Shown one piece after another: positions 8,948 through 17,774 of a stretch of 64,000 nucleotides of DNA. Location: the NCBI GenBank assembly GCA_028283825.1, contig JAPWJW010000003.1, forward strand, positions 930,001 to 994,000, read 5' to 3'. How positions within the stretch are numbered: the stretch's first letter is position 1; every line of letters starts with the position of its first letter. This DNA comes from Azospirillaceae bacterium. Lineage in GTDB: Bacteria; Pseudomonadota; Alphaproteobacteria; Azospirillales; Azospirillaceae. Under the pieces are notes generated by a model that made no database searches, was not told where the DNA came from, and worked only from the letters and a program-made list of their open reading frames with translations. The translations under genes and the position numbers were made by a program.

Positions 8948-9838
8948 TTAGCGCCGCGTCATGCCGTGCGCCGCCACATGGTCGCGCAGTTGGGCGACCA
9001 CCCGCTGGGCACGGGCCGGCAGCGGCCATTCCGACCGGTGGATCAGCCACAGCGTGTCCACCACCGGCACCCCGCTATCGACCACGCGAATGGCGGCGGC
9101 GTTGGCATAGGCCTGGCGGGCGTAGCGGGGAATGACGGTGAAGCCCAGCCCCCGCGCCACCGGTTCCAGGATCAGGCCGACCTGATTGGTGAAGCCGTGA
9201 CAAGGCAGCCCGCGCACCCCCTGATTGCCCGGGAAATGCCGGCCCAGCAGGCGGGCGGCCATGGCCATGCCGTCGGGATGGTCGATGAAGCCCAGTCGTT
9301 CCAGGTCGGCCCAGCCGCGCACCTCCACGCCCGCCGGCACCACCAGTTCCAAGGGCTCCTCGGCGAAGGCGCTGACCGACAGGCGCGGGTCGTCGGGCCG
9401 TTGGGAGATCACCCCCAGCTGGAAATCATTATGCAGCACGGCAGCCAGCACATCCGGATCGGGGGCGAAACGATGGCGGAAAGACAGGCAGGGGTTGGCC
9501 TGTTGCAGGTCCAGCAGCGCCGGGTAGAGGGACAGGCCGACACTGCCGGGGGTGATCAGGCTGACCTCACCGCTCGCCGCGTCGGCATCGGCCAGGCGCA
9601 CCTTCAGCTGGCAATCGGCCTGTTCCAGGGCGCGACAGTATTCCAGTAAGGCCGTGCCCGCCGGGGTCAGTTCGATGCGGCGGGACCGGCGAACAATCAG
9701 CGCCCCCAACCGGTCCTCAAGCTGACGGATGTGCTGGCTGACGGCCGCCTGGGTCAGGCCCAGCCGGTCGGCCGCCCGGGTGAAACCACCGGTATCCACC
9801 AGGGCCGCGAAGGTGATGGCCCATTGCGCGTTCAACAT
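8948..9838 (-). CDS. LysR-family regulator, divergent from the VOC/MDR/OYE operon
   Basis: A 296-residue LysR-type regulator. The N-terminal winged helix reads FTRAADRLGLTQAAVSQHIR, followed by the effector-binding periplasmic-protein-like domain. It is transcribed away from the operon starting at 9943 across 104 bp, the usual LysR arrangement, so that operon is its likely target and the effector is probably a substrate or reactive electrophile. The metalloprotease gene lies downstream on the same strand and could be co-transcribed. Confidence 0.88.
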   Translation of the reverse strand: MLNAQWAITFAALVDTGGFTRAADRLGLTQAAVSQHIRQLEDRLGALIVRRSRRIELTPAGTALLEYCRALEQADCQLKVRLADADAASGEVSLITPGSVGLSLYPALLDLQQANPCLSFRHRFAPDPDVLAAVLHNDFQLGVISQRPDDPRLSVSAFAEEPLELVVPAGVEVRGWADLERLGFIDHPDGMAMAARLLGRHFPGNQGVRGLPCHGFTNQVGLILEPVARGLGFTVIPRYARQAYANAAAIRVVDSGVPVVDTLWLIHRSEWPLPARAQRVVAQLRDHVAAHGMTRR

Positions 9839-9942
9839 AACAAAGTTTTATCCATGCCATAACGAAGCACTACTTCTTCTTATAGAACCTCCCCCCTATC
9901 TTCGCCATTGAGATTGACGCCCCTTATCGTCTGGAGTCCCTG
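9839..9942. promoter_or_regulatory. Divergent LysR / VOC-operon control region
   Basis: This 104-bp spacer between two divergent starts is clearly richer in A/T than the flanking genes (for example the stretch starting at 9839 and the run at 9869-9885). It should contain both promoters and the LysR site. I could not single out one convincing T-N11-A box or -10/-35 pair, so only the region is marked. Confidence 0.45.
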
Positions 9943-10440
9943 ATGGCGCCCTATCCCCGCAGCTTTTCCCACATCGGCCTGTCGGTCACCGACCTGGACG
10001 CGGCCGTGAAGTTCTATACCGAGGTGATGGGCTGGTACCTGATCATGCCGCCCACCACGATCAGTGAGGATGACAGCGCCATCGGCGTGATGTGCACCGA
10101 CGTGTTTGGTGCCGGCTGGACGTCGTTCCGCATCGCCCACCTGTCCACCGGTGATCGCGTGGGCGTGGAGATTTTTGAGTTCCGCAACGCCGTGAAGCCG
10201 GAAAACAATTTCGAATACTGGAAGACCGGCGTGTTCCACTTCTGCGTCCAGGATCCGGACGTGGAGGGCCTGGCCGCCAAGATCGTGGCCGCCGGCGGCA
10301 AGCAGCGCATGCCCGTGCGCGAATACTTTCCGGGCGAGAAGCCCTACCGCATGGTCTACATGGAAGACCCGTTCGGCAACATCCTGGAAATCTACAGCCA
10401 CAGCTATGAGCTGACCTATTCCGCGGGCGCCTATGCCTGA
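9943..10440 (+). CDS. VOC-family (glyoxalase/bleomycin-resistance-like) protein
   Basis: A 165-residue vicinal-oxygen-chelate protein with the paired beta-alpha-beta-beta-beta halves. The first starts SFSHIGLSVTDLDAAVKFYTEVMGW and the second includes FHFCVQDPDVEGLAAKI and ends YMEDPFGNILEIYSHSYE. His in SHIGL, His in VFHFC and Glu in LEIYS are candidate metal ligands. First gene of a three-gene operon: it overlaps the next gene by 8 bp. Family members include lactoylglutathione lyases and extradiol dioxygenases; which reaction applies here is open. Confidence 0.85.
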   Translation: MAPYPRSFSHIGLSVTDLDAAVKFYTEVMGWYLIMPPTTISEDDSAIGVMCTDVFGAGWTSFRIAHLSTGDRVGVEIFEFRNAVKPENNFEYWKTGVFHFCVQDPDVEGLAAKIVAAGGKQRMPVREYFPGEKPYRMVYMEDPFGNILEIYSHSYELTYSAGAYA

Positions 10441-11419
10441 CACCCTGCCCGAGACCTACAAGGTCTGGGCCTGGCGGTCCGGCGCGGAGCCGCTGGACCT
10501 CAGGCTTGAGGAACGGCCCCTGCCCACGCCCGGCCCGGGCGAGGTGCTGGTGCGCAACCACGTCGTCGGCCTGAACCCGGTGGACTGGAAGATCCTGGAC
10601 GGCAGCCTGATCCCGCTGACGGCCGGCCAGGTGCCGGGCGTGGACGGGGCCGGCACGGTGGTCGCCCTGGGCGCCGGCGTGGATACCGCCCGCCTGGGTC
10701 AACGCGTCGCCTATCACCAGAACCTGCGGAGCCACGGCAGCTTCGCTGAATACACGCCCATCCGGGCCAGCGTCCTGATGCGCGTGCCGCCCGGCCTGGA
10801 CTTCACCGTGGCCGCCACCTTCCCCTGCCCCGCCATGACCGCCTGGCTGGCGCTGGAAAAATTGCCGATCCGCTTCGGCGCCCAGTTGCTGGTCAGTGGT
10901 GCCGGCGGTGCGGTCGGCGGCTATCTGGTGCAGAAGGCGGTGAAGCGCGGCTGGACCGTCACCACGCTCAGCGATCCCCGGCATTGGGAGCGGCTGCGCG
11001 ACTTCGGCGCCACCACCACCCTGCCCTGGTCGGCCGCCGAAGGGGACGCCATCGGCCCGTTCACCGCCGTGATCGACACCGTGGGTCCGGACTTCGCCGG
11101 CCGGCTGGCGCCGCTGCTGCGGGCCAACGGCCATTTGGTGTGCATCCAGGGCCGCGTGCCGGACTGGCCGAATGAGCCGTTCGGCCGCGCCCTGTCGCTG
11201 CATGAGGTGGCGCTGGGCGCCCTGCACCGCCACGGCGACGCCGAGGACTGGGCCCATCTGACCCTGGCGGGCGAGCAGTTGCTGGCCGCCATCGCCGAGG
11301 GGCGCCTGCGGCCGGAGCCGACGGTGGAACGCCCCTTCAACGAACTGCCCCGCCTGCTGGATGAGTTGCGTCACCGCGCCTTCACCGGCAAGCCCGTGGC
11401 CCGCATCCTTCCCGACTGA
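10433..11419 (+). CDS. MDR-superfamily NAD(P)-dependent alcohol dehydrogenase / quinone-reductase-like
   Basis: 328 residues with GroES-like and Rossmann domains. Recognisable parts are PGPGEVLVRNHVVGLNPVDWK, the PGVDGAGTVVALG turn, and the nucleotide motif LLVSGAGGAVGGYLVQKAV. The catalytic-zinc Cys/His of classical alcohol dehydrogenases and the structural four-Cys lobe are absent, so it is closer to zinc-independent quinone oxidoreductases. It overlaps the VOC gene by 8 bp and precedes the old-yellow-enzyme gene by 14 bp. Two reductases plus a VOC protein suggest detoxification of electrophilic carbonyls, which is inference. Confidence 0.85.
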   Translation: MPDTLPETYKVWAWRSGAEPLDLRLEERPLPTPGPGEVLVRNHVVGLNPVDWKILDGSLIPLTAGQVPGVDGAGTVVALGAGVDTARLGQRVAYHQNLRSHGSFAEYTPIRASVLMRVPPGLDFTVAATFPCPAMTAWLALEKLPIRFGAQLLVSGAGGAVGGYLVQKAVKRGWTVTTLSDPRHWERLRDFGATTTLPWSAAEGDAIGPFTAVIDTVGPDFAGRLAPLLRANGHLVCIQGRVPDWPNEPFGRALSLHEVALGALHRHGDAEDWAHLTLAGEQLLAAIAEGRLRPEPTVERPFNELPRLLDELRHRAFTGKPVARILPD

Positions 11420-11433
11420 GGAACCAACCGACC

Positions 11434-12552
11434 ATGTCCGCCCTGTTCACCCCCTACACCCTGAAGGGTGTCACGCTGCGCAACCGCATCGCCGTGCCGC
11501 CCATGTGCCAGTACAGCGCCGTCGACGGCGTCACCAACGACTGGCATGAGGTCCATTACGCCGGCCTGGCGCGCGGCGGTGCCGGCCTGGTGATCGTGGA
11601 GGCCACCGCCGTCTCCCCCGAGGGGCGCATCACCCCCGGCTGCACCGGCCTGTGGAACGACCAGCAAACCGAAGGCATGGCGCGCATCACCGCCGCCATC
11701 AAGAAGGCCGGCGCCGTGCCGGGCATCCAGATCGGCCACGCCGGTCGCAAGGCCAGCGCCAACCGCCCCTGGGAGGGCGACGACCACATCGCCGACGACG
11801 CGCCCGGCGGCTGGCCCACGATCTCACCGTCGGCCATCGCCTTTGGCGGCGGCCTGCCCAAGGTGCCGAAGGCCATGACCCTGGACGACATCGCCCGCGT
11901 CCAAGCCGATTTCGTGTCGGCCGCCCGCCGCGCCCGCGACGCCGGCTTCGAATGGCTGGAACTGCACTTCGCCCACGGCTATCTGGCGCAGAGCTTCTTC
12001 TCCGTCCACGCCAACACCCGCGACGACCGCTATGGCGGCGATGCCGAGGGTCGCGGCCGCTTCCTGGCGGAAACCCTGGCCGCCGTGCGCACCGTGTGGC
12101 CGGAGCACCTGCCCCTGACCGCGCGTTTCGGCGTCATCGAGTTCGACGGCCGGGATGAGGAAACGCTGGCCGAGGCCATCGCCCTGACCCGCACCCTGCG
12201 AGCCGGCGGGCTGGACATGATGAGCGTCAGCATGGGTTTCTCCACCATCACCGCCCAGGTGCCGTGGTCGCCCGCCTTCATGGCGCCCATCGCCGCCCGC
12301 GTGCGGGAGGAGGCCGGCATCCCCGTCTCCACCGCCTGGGGCATGGACGTGCCGGCGGATGCCGAGCGCGCCGTGGCCCTGCAGCAGCTGGACCTGGTGA
12401 TGGCGGGCCGCGCCCACCTGGCCGACCCGCACTATCCGTTCCGCGCCGCGCGTGAACTGAAGGCCGGCAAGGCGTCCAAACTGCTGCCCACCCAGTACGC
12501 CTATTGGCTGGCCCGCTACCCCGGCCCGCAGAACGGCGACCCGGTGGAGTAA
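11434..12552 (+). CDS. NADH:flavin oxidoreductase, old yellow enzyme (YqjM/XenA type)
   Basis: 372-residue TIM-barrel FMN enzyme of the 'thermophilic-like' OYE class. PPMCQYSAVDGVTNDWHEVHY carries the Cys that tunes FMN in YqjM-type enzymes. QIGHAGRKAS supplies the substrate-binding His pair region, and ELHFAHGYLAQSFFS and VMAGRAHLADPHYP are the standard barrel motifs. It would reduce activated C=C bonds of enones, nitroesters or quinones with NAD(P)H. Last gene of the operon starting at 9943. Confidence 0.92.
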   Translation: MSALFTPYTLKGVTLRNRIAVPPMCQYSAVDGVTNDWHEVHYAGLARGGAGLVIVEATAVSPEGRITPGCTGLWNDQQTEGMARITAAIKKAGAVPGIQIGHAGRKASANRPWEGDDHIADDAPGGWPTISPSAIAFGGGLPKVPKAMTLDDIARVQADFVSAARRARDAGFEWLELHFAHGYLAQSFFSVHANTRDDRYGGDAEGRGRFLAETLAAVRTVWPEHLPLTARFGVIEFDGRDEETLAEAIALTRTLRAGGLDMMSVSMGFSTITAQVPWSPAFMAPIAARVREEAGIPVSTAWGMDVPADAERAVALQQLDLVMAGRAHLADPHYPFRAARELKAGKASKLLPTQYAYWLARYPGPQNGDPVE

Positions 12553-12698
12553 GCGGATTTCGCGATTGTTGCGGGCGGTCCCAGACATTCCAAGGGCATA
12601 TCCAGGGGGGTAGCCCGACAGGATGCGCATGTGTGGCCGCCCGCGATACCTGTTATGTTCCCGGAACAACTGTTCAGGAACAATGGGTCTTGGTCTCA

Positions 12699-15600
12699 AT
12701 GGGGGGATGCGGAACGGGTCGTTTGGCAAGGGCGCTTCTGGCGTGCGCCGTCCTGGCGCCCTGGCCTTTGCAGGCGGCCACCGGCGGTGCCGGCGACCGT
12801 TGGGCCGGCCTGGCCGAAACGGTGTTCCAGAACTACAGCCGCGACCAGGGGCTGCCCCATCCGGTCCCGACCGCCCTGGCCCAGGACCGTGACGGCTTCC
12901 TGTGGATCGGCACCCAGGGTGGGCTTGCCCGCTGGGATGGTTACCGGTTCCACGGCTACACCGCCGATCCCGCCGTTCCGGGCAGCCTGCCCAGCGACTA
13001 TGTCCAGGCCCTGCACATTGATCCCGCCGGCCGGCTGTGGATCGCCGCCTCTGGCCTCGCCCGCTACGACGCGGCGCGGGACCGGTTCGTGTCCGTGCCG
13101 CTGGGCCCCGCCACGGGACTGACCCATACCGCCGCCCTGGCCGACGATGGCGACGACGGCCTGTGGATCGGCACGGACGACGGCCTGCGCCATCTGAACA
13201 TCCAGACGGGTGCGGTGTCGGTGGTGCATGACGGCCTGCCCGATGGGCGCGTCCTGGCCCTGCTGCACGACCGCGCCGGCACCCTCTGGGCCGGCACCAC
13301 CACCGGACTGGCCCGTGCCGCCGATGAGCGCGCCACCTTCACCCCCTTTCCGGTCGGCGGCCCGTCCGTCGGCGTCTCCGCCCTGTTCCAGGATGGCGAC
13401 GGCCGCATCTGGATCGGCACCCGGGGACAGGGCGTTTTCGTCATCGACGGGCCCGACGCCCCGCCGCGCCCGGTCGGCGCCGACACGCCCCTGGCCAGCG
13501 GCACGGTGGGCGCCATCCGTGCCGTCGGGCCGCACGAGATCTGGGTGGCGCTGCGCTTCGGCGGCATCATGGCGGTCGACACCGACACCGGCCGCGTCAC
13601 CCCCATCCGCCACGACCGCACCCTGCCCAACAGCCTGGCGCACAACGATGTCTGGGCCCTGCTGCTGGACACCGCCGGCTCGGTCTGGGTGGGCGGCACG
13701 GGCGGGCTTGGCTATCACCCCCGTGATGCCGGCCTGGTGTCCACCATCTACGGCGCGTCCGACCGCGCCCAGGGACTGAGTGCGGCCGACGCGCTGTCCA
13801 TCCTGCCCACCGGCGGCGGTCGGGTCTGGCTGGGGTATGTCGATGGCGGCGCCGACCTGATCGATCCCGTCACCGGCCGGGTGGCGCCCCTCAGGCCGGA
13901 TGCCGCCCGGCCGGAAACGGCCCTGCCGCCCGCCCCGGTGTTCGGCCTGGCGCAGGATGGCGACGGCGGCGTCTACATCGGGACCCATCATGGCCTTTAT
14001 CGCGCCGACGCGGCGGGACGGGCGGTCAAGCGCCTGGTCCCGCCCGGCCGTGACCCGCGGGCCCCCGTCTCCGCCCTGGCCTATGATGCCGGCGTGCTGT
14101 GGATGGGCGGTGAGACGGACGGCCTGTGGGGACTGGCCCCCGATGGTGGCGGCACGGCGCGGCTGGTCTACAGCCCCGCCGACACCCCGCCCCTGACCGA
14201 CCCAGGCATCGAGGTCATCCGGCGTGGCGCCGGGCATGATCTGTGGGTGGGCACCCGCAACGGCCTGAACCGCATCGACCTTTCCACCCGCGCCGTGGAA
14301 CGCATCACGGCCGATGTCATGGATGCGGGCGCCCTGCCCGCTGGCTATGTCACCGGCCTGCTGTTCGACCGGCAGGGCCGGCTGTGGGTCAGCACCTTCG
14401 GCGGCGGCATCGCGGTGCTGGACGATCCCACGCCCGCGGCGTTGCCCCGGCGCTTTCATCGTCTGGGCCTGGCCGACGGCCTGCCCCACCTGAACGTCGA
14501 CAGCCTGCAGATGGACGGTGACGGCATCATCTGGGCCGGAACCGACGATGGCTTGGCGCGGATCGACCCGGAAACCATGGCCATCCGCCCCGTGCGCCGG
14601 GCCGACGGCGGCGCCCTGGTGGACTATTTCGTGGCCGCCGGCGCCACCACCAACACGGGCGAAGTGCTGCTGGGCGCCAAGGGCGGCCTGACGGTCATCC
14701 ACCCCGGCACCCTGCCGCCCTGGCGTTTCACCCCGCCCATCGTGGTGACCGACCTGCGGGTGGGCGGCGTGTCGCGGCCCATCAGCCTGGCGAACAGCGC
14801 CGGCGGAACGCCGATCACGGTGACGCCCGACGCCGACAGCCTGGCGGTGGAATTCGCAGCCCTGGACTACACCGCCCCCGAACGCAACCGCTACGCCTAT
14901 CGCCTGGACGGCTATGATCATGATTGGGTGACGGCGGACGTGAACCGCCGCCTGGCCGTCTACACCAACCTGCCGCCCGGCGACTACACCCTGCGCCTGC
15001 GCGGCAGCAACCGTGACGGCGTGTGGACGGAACGCCAACTGGCCCTGCCCATCCGCGTGTTGCCGGCCTGGTACCAGGAACTGTGGTTCAAGTTGCTGGG
15101 CGCAGCCGTCGCCGGCGCCGCGGTGATGGGCCTGGTGCGGTGGCGCACCAATTATCTGCGCCATCGCCAGCGGGTGCTGGAACAGCAGATCGATGAGCGG
15201 ACGGCCGACCTCAGCGCCGCCAACGAACGGCTGGCGCAACTGGCCATGACCGACACGCTGACCGATTGTGCCAACCGCCGGCATTTCATGGAACGGGCGC
15301 GGGAGATGGTGGCCCTGTCCAACCGCCACGGCCTGCCGCTCAGCCTGGCCATCCTGGATCTGGATGAGTTCAAGGCCATCAACGACACTTGCGGCCATCC
15401 CGGCGGCGATGCCGTGCTGGCCATGGTGGGCCGCATCATCGGCGGCCACGGCCGCACCACCGACCTGGCGGGCCGCATCGGTGGTGAGGAGTTCGCCCTG
15501 CTGATGCCGCACACGGTGGCGTCCGACGCCCGGCTGCTGGCCGAACGCCTGCGCGGGACCATCGGCGACGCCCAGGCGGAGACGGACGGCAAGATCATCC

Positions 15601-15740
15601 GTGTCACCGCCAGCGTAGGCGTCGCCGACCTTTACCCCGGCGAGGATCTGGAAAGCCTGTACGCCCGAGCCGACACCGCCCTGTACATGGCCAAGCAATC
15701 CGGCCGCAACCGGGTAACGGTCATCGCCTCGGCGGAGTAA
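12699..15740 (+). CDS. Propeller sensor protein with GGDEF diguanylate cyclase domain
   Basis: About 1013 residues. A signal peptide (ending ...WPLQA) precedes two rounds of seven-bladed propeller repeats of the two-component-regulator type, with LWIGT/WVGT repeats such as GFLWIGTQGGLARWDGYRF. Then come a Y_Y_Y domain near 720-790, one membrane helix near 796-818, a short coiled coil and a GGDEF domain. The active-site motif is intact (GGEEF, near residue 928) and an inhibitory RTTD I-site lies exactly five residues before it, so an active, product-inhibited cyclase is expected. The sensor would be periplasmic. Start uncertain: the ATG at 12699 opens a good signal peptide but has a poor ribosome site. 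Confidence 0.88.
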   Translation: MGGCGTGRLARALLACAVLAPWPLQAATGGAGDRWAGLAETVFQNYSRDQGLPHPVPTALAQDRDGFLWIGTQGGLARWDGYRFHGYTADPAVPGSLPSDYVQALHIDPAGRLWIAASGLARYDAARDRFVSVPLGPATGLTHTAALADDGDDGLWIGTDDGLRHLNIQTGAVSVVHDGLPDGRVLALLHDRAGTLWAGTTTGLARAADERATFTPFPVGGPSVGVSALFQDGDGRIWIGTRGQGVFVIDGPDAPPRPVGADTPLASGTVGAIRAVGPHEIWVALRFGGIMAVDTDTGRVTPIRHDRTLPNSLAHNDVWALLLDTAGSVWVGGTGGLGYHPRDAGLVSTIYGASDRAQGLSAADALSILPTGGGRVWLGYVDGGADLIDPVTGRVAPLRPDAARPETALPPAPVFGLAQDGDGGVYIGTHHGLYRADAAGRAVKRLVPPGRDPRAPVSALAYDAGVLWMGGETDGLWGLAPDGGGTARLVYSPADTPPLTDPGIEVIRRGAGHDLWVGTRNGLNRIDLSTRAVERITADVMDAGALPAGYVTGLLFDRQGRLWVSTFGGGIAVLDDPTPAALPRRFHRLGLADGLPHLNVDSLQMDGDGIIWAGTDDGLARIDPETMAIRPVRRADGGALVDYFVAAGATTNTGEVLLGAKGGLTVIHPGTLPPWRFTPPIVVTDLRVGGVSRPISLANSAGGTPITVTPDADSLAVEFAALDYTAPERNRYAYRLDGYDHDWVTADVNRRLAVYTNLPPGDYTLRLRGSNRDGVWTERQLALPIRVLPAWYQELWFKLLGAAVAGAAVMGLVRWRTNYLRHRQRVLEQQIDERTADLSAANERLAQLAMTDTLTDCANRRHFMERAREMVALSNRHGLPLSLAILDLDEFKAINDTCGHPGGDAVLAMVGRIIGGHGRTTDLAGRIGGEEFALLMPHTVASDARLLAERLRGTIGDAQAETDGKIIRVTASVGVADLYPGEDLESLYARADTALYMAKQSGRNRVTVIASAE

Positions 15741-15742
15741 AT

Positions 15743-15772
15743 CCCCGGGAATGGCGGTGACCACTCCCGGGG
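15743..15772. terminator. Hairpin between convergent GGDEF and tannase genes
   Basis: CCCCGGGA (15743-15750) pairs with TCCCGGGG (15765-15772), with further TGG/CCA pairing inside the loop. It lies 2 bp after one stop and 7 bp before the other, as expected of a shared terminator. No clear T-tract follows on either strand, so intrinsic termination is not certain. Confidence 0.5.
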
Positions 15773-15779
15773 TCCATCA

Positions 15780-17684
15780 TCAGGGTGACGTGACCGACAA
15801 CTGGCCGTCCCGGACCTGATAGTCCTTCTGGAAGCCGGGGCCGATCAGGCCCGCGCCATACCAGTCGATGGTTTCGACCTCCCGTACCCCGCTGCCGCCG
15901 GGGGCATAGCTGCCGGCCTGGGCCGGGTCGCCGTTGCCGCTGTAGCGGGCGATCTGCGGGAAGGGATAGATGGGCCGGCTGGCCAGCGCCGTCTGGTCCG
16001 CCCGGGCATAGGGCGCCGGCTGGCGCGGACCGCCGGGACCGCCCATGGGGGGAGGACCGCTGCGCCCATCGGCACCGTTGGCACCGCCCGGACCACCCAT
16101 GCCGGGCGGCGGGCCGCCCATCGGGCCGCCACCACGACCGTCCGGACCGTTCGGCGGGCCACCTTGCGGACCACCCTGGGGACCGCCCTGGGGACCGCCA
16201 GGCGGGCCCATGCGCCGTTGCGGCACCTGGTCGGCCACCAGTTGGGTCGGCGCGGTACCGCCCTCCACCCAGGCCATCAGGGCATCCAGCGTGTCCACCT
16301 GGCCGAAGCCGTCACCGCCGCCGCAATGGCCCACGCCCGGGATCATGAACAGGCGCAGGAAGCTGTCGGCGGCATCCGCCCCCATCTCCTTGCGCACCGC
16401 CTTGTAATAGGCGACGGAGATCATGGGCGCGATGGAGGTGTCGGACCAGCCGTGCCACATAATCAATTTGCCGCCATGGCCGGCGAAGGCGCGCAGATCG
16501 GTGCTGGTGGCATCATTCAGGCCGTGCAGCGCCGCGACCCGCGTGAACTGCGCCGTGGTGAAAGGATAATGTACCGCATCGGCGTCGGCCGCCGTGGCAT
16601 CGGCCAGCACCACCGGCGCCATGGATTTCACCATGCCGCCACCGGGACCACCGCCCGGCCCGCCGCCCCACTGCAACTCCGACCCCGGCTGCCAGCCGCC
16701 CGGCATGAAGTGATGGCCGGCGGCATCGGTGGGGCCCTGGTACAGCTTGGCCGCCACCGCCCATTCCTCCGCCGTCAGGCAGGACTTCGTGTCGGCGGCG
16801 CCCGGCGGGCACAGCACCCAGGCGGGATCGACCACACAGGCGCGCGGGTCGCTCAGCAGCCCGTCCTTGTTGCCGTCCAGCATGTCGCAATGGTCGATGA
16901 CGGCAGCGTGCAGCACCGGCAGCTTGTCGGCCGCCAGGATGCGGCTGCCGTCGGGCCGGGTGTTCACAGCGGTCGTCCAGGCGTGATTGAAGGAATTCTG
17001 CACCTGGAACAGCATGGCCGGAGCGCCGGCCGACACGCCGTCGAAGTCCTCCGGATAGCGCTGCGCCTCCATCAGCGCCTCGCGCCCACCGTCGGAACAG
17101 CCGGAGAAATAGGAATAACGCGGCTGCTGGCCGTAAAAGGCGCGCACCAGGGCCTTGGCCACCAGCGCCGTCAAATGGTTGGCGCGATAGGCGAAATCGA
17201 TGCGCTTTTGCGGGTCGGCGGCGAAGGCGCCCTCATCCGGGCTGCCCATGCGGCCCTGGTGGCCCAGGTCACTGGCGGCCACGACGAACTGGCCGTCGGT
17301 GGCCGGCAGACACTTGCCGGCGTTGCCGATGCTGGCGTTGATGCTGCCGCACAGGCCGCCGCAACCGGCCTGAAGGAAACGCTGGGTCCATTTGGCGACC
17401 GGCAGGTCGACCTCGAACCCGATGGCGGGGGCGATGGTGCCGGTCACCTGGCAGAACTGGCCCTTGGGCGTGTCGATCACCGCCGCCTTGGCCGTCACCG
17501 GGGCGCCGGCCGCCTGGTCCAGGCCGGCGGCACCGACCAGCGCGTCGCAGCCGGCCACCGGCTTGATCACCGGCAGGGCCGCCGCCACGCCTTGGGCATG
17601 GGCGGCGCCACTTACGGCCAGGACGGCGAGAACGGTCAGGGCCGCCAAGCGCCGCGCGGCCCGCTTAAGTTGGAATAAGGACAT
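15780..17684 (-). CDS. Secreted tannase / feruloyl esterase family protein with Gly-Pro-Gln insert
   Basis: About 634 residues with a signal peptide. The serine-esterase triad is visible: GCSDGGREA carries the nucleophile, WHGWSDTSI the acid, and PGVGHCGGGDGF the His near residue 455. The Cys before the Ser and the Cys after the His would form the family's characteristic disulfide bringing the triad together. EGAFAADPQKRIDFAYRA is also typical. Residues about 490-550 are a collagen-like low-complexity insert (GPQGG repeats) not normal for the family. Start chosen at ATG 17684; a TTG at 17696 is possible. The likely role is release of phenolic acids or gallate from plant esters, which fits the neighbouring tyrosinase loosely. 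Confidence 0.86.
   Translation of the reverse strand: MSLFQLKRAARRLAALTVLAVLAVSGAAHAQGVAAALPVIKPVAGCDALVGAAGLDQAAGAPVTAKAAVIDTPKGQFCQVTGTIAPAIGFEVDLPVAKWTQRFLQAGCGGLCGSINASIGNAGKCLPATDGQFVVAASDLGHQGRMGSPDEGAFAADPQKRIDFAYRANHLTALVAKALVRAFYGQQPRYSYFSGCSDGGREALMEAQRYPEDFDGVSAGAPAMLFQVQNSFNHAWTTAVNTRPDGSRILAADKLPVLHAAVIDHCDMLDGNKDGLLSDPRACVVDPAWVLCPPGAADTKSCLTAEEWAVAAKLYQGPTDAAGHHFMPGGWQPGSELQWGGGPGGGPGGGMVKSMAPVVLADATAADADAVHYPFTTAQFTRVAALHGLNDATSTDLRAFAGHGGKLIMWHGWSDTSIAPMISVAYYKAVRKEMGADAADSFLRLFMIPGVGHCGGGDGFGQVDTLDALMAWVEGGTAPTQLVADQVPQRRMGPPGGPQGGPQGGPQGGPPNGPDGRGGGPMGGPPPGMGGPGGANGADGRSGPPPMGGPGGPRQPAPYARADQTALASRPIYPFPQIARYSGNGDPAQAGSYAPGGSGVREVETIDWYGAGLIGPGFQKDYQVRDGQLSVTSP
16159..16203 (-). 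repeat. 12-bp tandem repeat encoding Gly-Pro-Gln-Gly
   Basis: Short in-frame tandem repeats of a GGACCGCCCTGG-type 12-mer inside the esterase gene, coding for successive GGPQ units. Because the unit is a multiple of three, slippage would change the insert length without breaking the frame. Confidence 0.7.
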
Positions 17685-17774
17685 GGATGGACTCAAAGCT
17701 CCCCTCAGCTTGGCCGTTGATCGCGTCGTGCGGCCTTTTCACGCATGAAGGGGCCGATCCCGTTGGGAAAAGGT

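Noticed and set aside
12696-15764. A minus-strand open frame of about 1020 codons opposite the GGDEF gene
   Set aside because: Its translation is His/Gln/Gly/Ala-rich without any domain, and it mirrors a clearly coding plus strand; a typical by-product of high GC.
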